DNA of 64,000 nt, taken from the NCBI GenBank assembly GCA_964370225.1, contig CAYJII010000008.1, positions 1 through 64,000 on the forward strand, given 5' to 3'. Origin of the DNA: CAYJII01 sp964370225 (GTDB lineage Bacteria; Bacillota; Clostridia; Oscillospirales; Ruminococcaceae). This document shows, piece after piece, positions 60,747-64,000 of this stretch. The position numbers and the translations under genes are program-made. The notes under the pieces are model-generated. The model saw nothing but the letters and a program-made list of their open reading frames with translations. It was not told where the DNA came from and ran no database searches. Each line of letters starts with the position of its first letter. Position 1 is the stretch's first letter.

Positions 60747-62951
60747 TTGAGTAAAAAAACAAATAAAATAGCCATTTTACTTGGAATAATATTTTTCTCA
60801 ATAATTGTAATAAGTATTATACTATTCAACAATACCGTTAATGAAGAGTTTGAAGATTATGAACGCAATACTCTGATTGAACTTGCAAATCAACAACAAA
60901 TTGCAATTAACAGACAGCTAGAAAGCCTAGTCTATAACCTAGTAACTATGTCTGAAACAATAGCGTTAATGGGGCTTGAGGACGAATCACTACTCGATTA
61001 TTTAACAGCAAAAAAGTCAGTTTTGCAGTTTGAGAGCGCAAGTGTTGCAAATGAAAGCGGCGAAGTGCTATTATCGACTACTACAGCAACAGACATTTCA
61101 AATCAAGAGCCTTTTCAACAAGCGATGAAGGCTGATGTGTACGCATCAGAAACACACATATCGCCTTATTCAGATAAAGAAGTAATTACCACTGCTGCAC
61201 CTATATATATTAATAACGAAATAGTGGGTGTGTTATCAGTGGAATTTTCAGTAGAATATCTAGGTTCGCTACTTACAAAATTCACAGACGAAGATGGACT
61301 AAACTTAGTGGTGAATAAAGATAGCGAAATAATGGTAAGTACTAACCAATTTGTAATAAGTTTTGATGCTTTTGCAACAGCGGAATTCAACGATGGAATG
61401 ACGTTTGAGAAGGTTGTTAGTGATTTTGCAAACGGGAATAGCGGAAGTATTTCATATAAGTTAAATGGTACGCAAAAGCTAGGGGAATATCGTCCGATAG
61501 AGATAAATGATTGGATACTATTTTTTGAAATTTCCGAAGAAAAAATAGCAAAAAGTACAACGAATATTTCAGCAAGAATGATACTGATAAGCATAGCTAT
61601 CATAATTTTTTCTTTTGCGATTATCCTAATAATAATGTATTCTGGAAAAACTTATTCCAAAAGTCTTGAAAAGATAGCATACTATGATGGATTAACGGGT
61701 AGCCCTAATCTATTAAAGTTTAAAATGCATGTAAAAGAAATTGTGGAAAATAACCCTAATGGGAAGTATGGGATGGTTAAGTTTGATGTAGCTAATTTCA
61801 AGGCGATAAATGAAGTATATGGTTTTGAAGTGGCAGACAAAGCGCTTTGTGCTATTGCAAAAACAGGGAAAAATGTAGAAGAGAAAACCTTTATCCAGGC
61901 AAGAGTGCACGCTGATGAATTTATAATGTTTTCTGGTGGAGATGACATAGAATTTTTAGCAGAAAGAAAGGATAAGTATGAAGCTTATTTTAAATCGCTG
62001 TTACCAGAGTTAAATGAGCATAATTTCTACTTTAGATATGGTCGTTATTTAATTAAACCAGGTGAAACTGATGTTAATGAAATGATAAATAAGACGGATA
62101 TCGCGCATAAATTTGCTAAAACAAAAAATATGAGCAATCTTTGGGACTATGATGATAATTACAGTAAAAAAGTTTTAAAAGATGTAGAGATTGCAAATAA
62201 AATGAAAAACGCTATGAAAAACAATGAGTTTAAAGCGTTTTTACAACCCAAAATTAGTATTACAAAAGAAGAACTAATCGGAGCAGAAGCTTTGGTAAGA
62301 TGGGTTGAACCAAATGGAGATATGGTGTATCCAAATGAATTCATACCACTGTTTGAGGAAAATGGATTTATTATTGAGCTTGACAAATACATGCTCAGAA
62401 GTGTTTGTGAAATGCTCAAAACATGGAAAGAAAAAGGTAAAAAATTAATTCCGATTTCAGTCAATTTTTCAAGATTACACATGCATAATCTAAACTTTGT
62501 CCATGAGCTTAAGCAGATAGTGTCCTCGTTCGGGGTTGACACATCATATATTGAAATTGAGCTGACAGAAACGACCGTGCTTGAAAATGAAAATGAGCTA
62601 GTGCGCGTATTGGCGCAGTTGAGAGAAGCGGGATTTTTAGTATCGATTGATGACTTTGGTTCAGGGTATTCTTCGCTAGGTATGCTCAAAAATTTTGAGG
62701 TAAACACATTAAAATTGGATAGAAGCTTTTTTGTTGAAGCCAACGATGATTTTGCTTTTAAAAGGGGAAATCACGTAGTAAAAAGCGTAATAGACTTAGC
62801 TACAGCACTGGAAATGCATACTGTAGCAGAGGGTATTGAAAGCCAAGAGCAGATAGAGTTCTTAAAAAGTATTAATTGCTATGCTGCTCAGGGATATTAT
62901 TATTCAAGACCGATGCCTATGAGCGAGTTTGAACAAAAATACTATAGTTAG
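60747..62951 (+). CDS. Membrane CACHE-GGDEF(degenerate)-EAL protein, probable c-di-GMP phosphodiesterase
   Basis: A 734-residue protein: helix near residues 7-27, extracellular CACHE-type sensor (about 30-270), helix near 278-300, a GGDEF domain (about 315-460), then EAL (about 490-730). The cyclase signature reads HADEF instead of GGDEF, so cyclase activity is probably lost. EAL residues look intact: EALVRW (about 514), SVNFSR, ELTET, SIDDFGSGYSS, LKLDRSFF, AEGIES and QGYYYSRP. It should hydrolyse c-di-GMP, with CACHE input from outside and GGDEF as a possible GTP sensor. Start is TTG 60747 after GAGGAGG. Confidence 0.9.
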   Translation: MSKKTNKIAILLGIIFFSIIVISIILFNNTVNEEFEDYERNTLIELANQQQIAINRQLESLVYNLVTMSETIALMGLEDESLLDYLTAKKSVLQFESASVANESGEVLLSTTTATDISNQEPFQQAMKADVYASETHISPYSDKEVITTAAPIYINNEIVGVLSVEFSVEYLGSLLTKFTDEDGLNLVVNKDSEIMVSTNQFVISFDAFATAEFNDGMTFEKVVSDFANGNSGSISYKLNGTQKLGEYRPIEINDWILFFEISEEKIAKSTTNISARMILISIAIIIFSFAIILIIMYSGKTYSKSLEKIAYYDGLTGSPNLLKFKMHVKEIVENNPNGKYGMVKFDVANFKAINEVYGFEVADKALCAIAKTGKNVEEKTFIQARVHADEFIMFSGGDDIEFLAERKDKYEAYFKSLLPELNEHNFYFRYGRYLIKPGETDVNEMINKTDIAHKFAKTKNMSNLWDYDDNYSKKVLKDVEIANKMKNAMKNNEFKAFLQPKISITKEELIGAEALVRWVEPNGDMVYPNEFIPLFEENGFIIELDKYMLRSVCEMLKTWKEKGKKLIPISVNFSRLHMHNLNFVHELKQIVSSFGVDTSYIEIELTETTVLENENELVRVLAQLREAGFLVSIDDFGSGYSSLGMLKNFEVNTLKLDRSFFVEANDDFAFKRGNHVVKSVIDLATALEMHTVAEGIESQEQIEFLKSINCYAAQGYYYSRPMPMSEFEQKYYS

Positions 62952-62954
62952 ACT

Positions 62955-62990
62955 AAAACCTCAAGATACGAAAAGCATCTTGAGGTTTTT
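62955..62990. terminator. Bidirectional terminator between the EAL and DUF4367 genes
   Basis: A 13-bp stem (62955-62967 with 62977-62989, arm AAAACCTCAAGAT), 9-base loop, T run. Confidence 0.88.
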
Positions 62991-63010
62991 TGCTACAATT
63001 TAATAATAAT

Positions 63011-63712
63011 TTAATCAAAATTGTGAATTTCCAATGATTCAGCCATTTTTACTAATTCCTCTTTATCGCCTCCACTCAATCTATATTTATATGGTCCATC
63101 AGCCCAATATATTCTATAATACTCATATCTCTGATCATATATACACAAGGCTTCGTTTCCATTTATTTCAATAGTTTCTATATTCGACGCTTCAGTATTA
63201 ATATGTGTGGATTCAACAGCAACAAGGTCTTGATCGTAAGTAATATATTTATCGCCATTCATATATTCAATATACAAATCAGAGGGGGTGTGTTCAAGTA
63301 AGGTTATCTCATATCCCTCAGGTACGTAGTTGGGGCTGTAGTATGTTTCTATATCTACGAGCCTTTCAGTTTCCGTATGAAAATACAGTTCACCAAACTC
63401 ACCGAAGTTTTCCAAAAAGAAATCCGATATAAATGCCCTTACTTCAGTATTTGAGAAAATTAGTGCATTAAGCGCTACGAACACACATACACAGATTGTA
63501 GCTAGCACACGTTTTGGAGTCGCTGTGATACCATAGAAAAAACTATTATGGCGTTTAAGCATTCTTTCCATCTTGCGGCTATGTTTTTTTGAGTATGTTA
63601 CCTCTGCCAAATCCTCAGAATTAGGATATTTATCAGCAAACTCTTCGGCATGCATAGCGATGCCGTCCATTATATCTTTATCAAGTTTATCATAATCTTT
63701 ATTACTTTTCAT
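63011..63712 (-). CDS. DUF4367 membrane protein, probable anti-sigma factor
   Basis: A 233-residue protein with a cytoplasmic N-terminal part (residues 1-68), one membrane helix (about 69-88, VLATICVCVFVALNALIF) and an extracytoplasmic DUF4367 domain (about 115-230) ending GGDKEELVKMAESLE. Its start overlaps the stop of the upstream sigma gene by 4 bases (ATGA), so the pair is translationally coupled. DUF4367 proteins commonly sit behind ECF sigma genes and are taken as their membrane partners; direct proof here is lacking. GAGGTAATTAA precedes the ATG. Confidence 0.83.
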   Translation of the reverse strand: MKSNKDYDKLDKDIMDGIAMHAEEFADKYPNSEDLAEVTYSKKHSRKMERMLKRHNSFFYGITATPKRVLATICVCVFVALNALIFSNTEVRAFISDFFLENFGEFGELYFHTETERLVDIETYYSPNYVPEGYEITLLEHTPSDLYIEYMNGDKYITYDQDLVAVESTHINTEASNIETIEINGNEALCIYDQRYEYYRIYWADGPYKYRLSGGDKEELVKMAESLEIHNFD

Positions 63713-64000
63713 TTAATTACCTCGAAACTTCGGTTACTACTTAACCTTTCGGAAAGGAATTCCTTTGCCCTCTGAGCCCTTTTTCTTACAGTGGATTTTT
63801 TTATCTTTAACAAAGCGGATATCTCGTCATAAGATAAGTCGTTATAATAGCGAAGTATTAATATTTCGCTATAGATAGGATCTAACTCGGAAATAATTTT
63901 CTTTACGATATCGGATTTTGAATGAGAATCAGCGATTTCTTCGAGTTCTTTTTCATTTGAACTTTGATATTCCATGTCTTCATAATTTATCATTTGTGCT
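63709..64000 (-). CDS. RNA polymerase ECF sigma factor, C-terminal part (5' end beyond window)
   Basis: The visible residues cover sigma-70 region 4: DPIYSEILILRYYNDLSYDEISALLKIKKSTVRKRAQRAKEFL, the helix-turn-helix that reads the -35 element. Region 2 is missing. The frame stays open to the window edge beyond the ATG at 63993, so the gene almost certainly starts outside. It overlaps the DUF4367 gene by 4 bases. Confidence 0.85.
   Translation of the reverse strand, partial: AQMINYEDMEYQSSNEKELEEIADSHSKSDIVKKIISELDPIYSEILILRYYNDLSYDEISALLKIKKSTVRKRAQRAKEFLSERLSSNRSFEVIK

Noticed and set aside
1..64000. CRISPR arrays, insertion sequences or rRNA genes
   Set aside because: No regularly spaced direct repeats, transposase genes or rRNA segments were seen when reading both strands.

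Overview
The window is AT-rich DNA that looks like a fermentative, obligately anaerobic Clostridia-type member of the Bacillota. Supporting this are a bifunctional AdhE under two consensus Rex operators, a 2Fe-superoxide reductase (desulfoferrodoxin), a 2-hydroxyacyl-CoA dehydratase activase system, G-rich ribosome binding sites before almost every gene, and sigma-A promoters close to TTGACA-N17-TATAAT. A run of 10 Ns at 39645-39654 is an assembly join, so gene order across it is not proven. All coordinates were derived by reading the sequence by hand; no database search was run.

Layout. 1-3.8 kb: end of a tRNA-Gly, an EamA transporter, a MazG-like pyrophosphohydrolase, a DUF1848 protein with a C-terminal radical-SAM-like cysteine motif, an orphan LuxR-type response regulator and a GNAT acetyltransferase. 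3.8-14.9 kb: a carbohydrate divergon, with a family 2 beta-galactosidase-like enzyme facing a full Opp-type ABC importer, a 61-residue membrane protein and a UroD-like protein. 14.9-20.2 kb: two divergent copies of a short helical EEL..AHI.NAE.EK.Q protein around a coiled-coil protein, a small membrane protein and a large leucine-rich-repeat surface protein. 20.2-28.7 kb: a split acyl-CoA dehydratase activase pair, then a minus-strand run vanY-like, leuC, leuD, GNAT, leuB. 29.0-39.6 kb: class A PBP, superoxide reductase, NCS2 permease, adhE, tyrosine recombinase, ApgM-type phosphoglycerate mutase, RluA-type pseudouridine synthase.

After the join: radC, nadE, then a UroD-like/thioredoxin-fold fusion with a G3E GTPase, a PHP phosphatase and a homocysteine S-methyltransferase, followed by mfd. 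50.2-54.4 kb: a GH3 glycosidase with its AraC regulator and a third UroD-like gene. 54.5-60.5 kb: the most distinctive block, a divergent PII signal protein followed by five redox subunits of a dye-linked amino-acid dehydrogenase type, a carboxylate-type permease and an Asp/Glu-racemase-family enzyme. The window ends with a membrane CACHE/degenerate-GGDEF/EAL protein and a truncated ECF sigma factor with its DUF4367 membrane partner.

How the parts fit: the ABC importer, the GH2 and the GH3 suggest uptake and hydrolysis of plant or host oligosaccharides; AdhE under Rex disposes of reducing equivalents; the 54.5-60.5 kb operon looks like import, racemisation and FAD/Fe-S oxidation of an unidentified amino or imino acid. 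The three UroD-family genes retain different subsets of the metal ligands and none sits with haem genes, so methyl transfer or an unknown reaction is more likely than haem synthesis.
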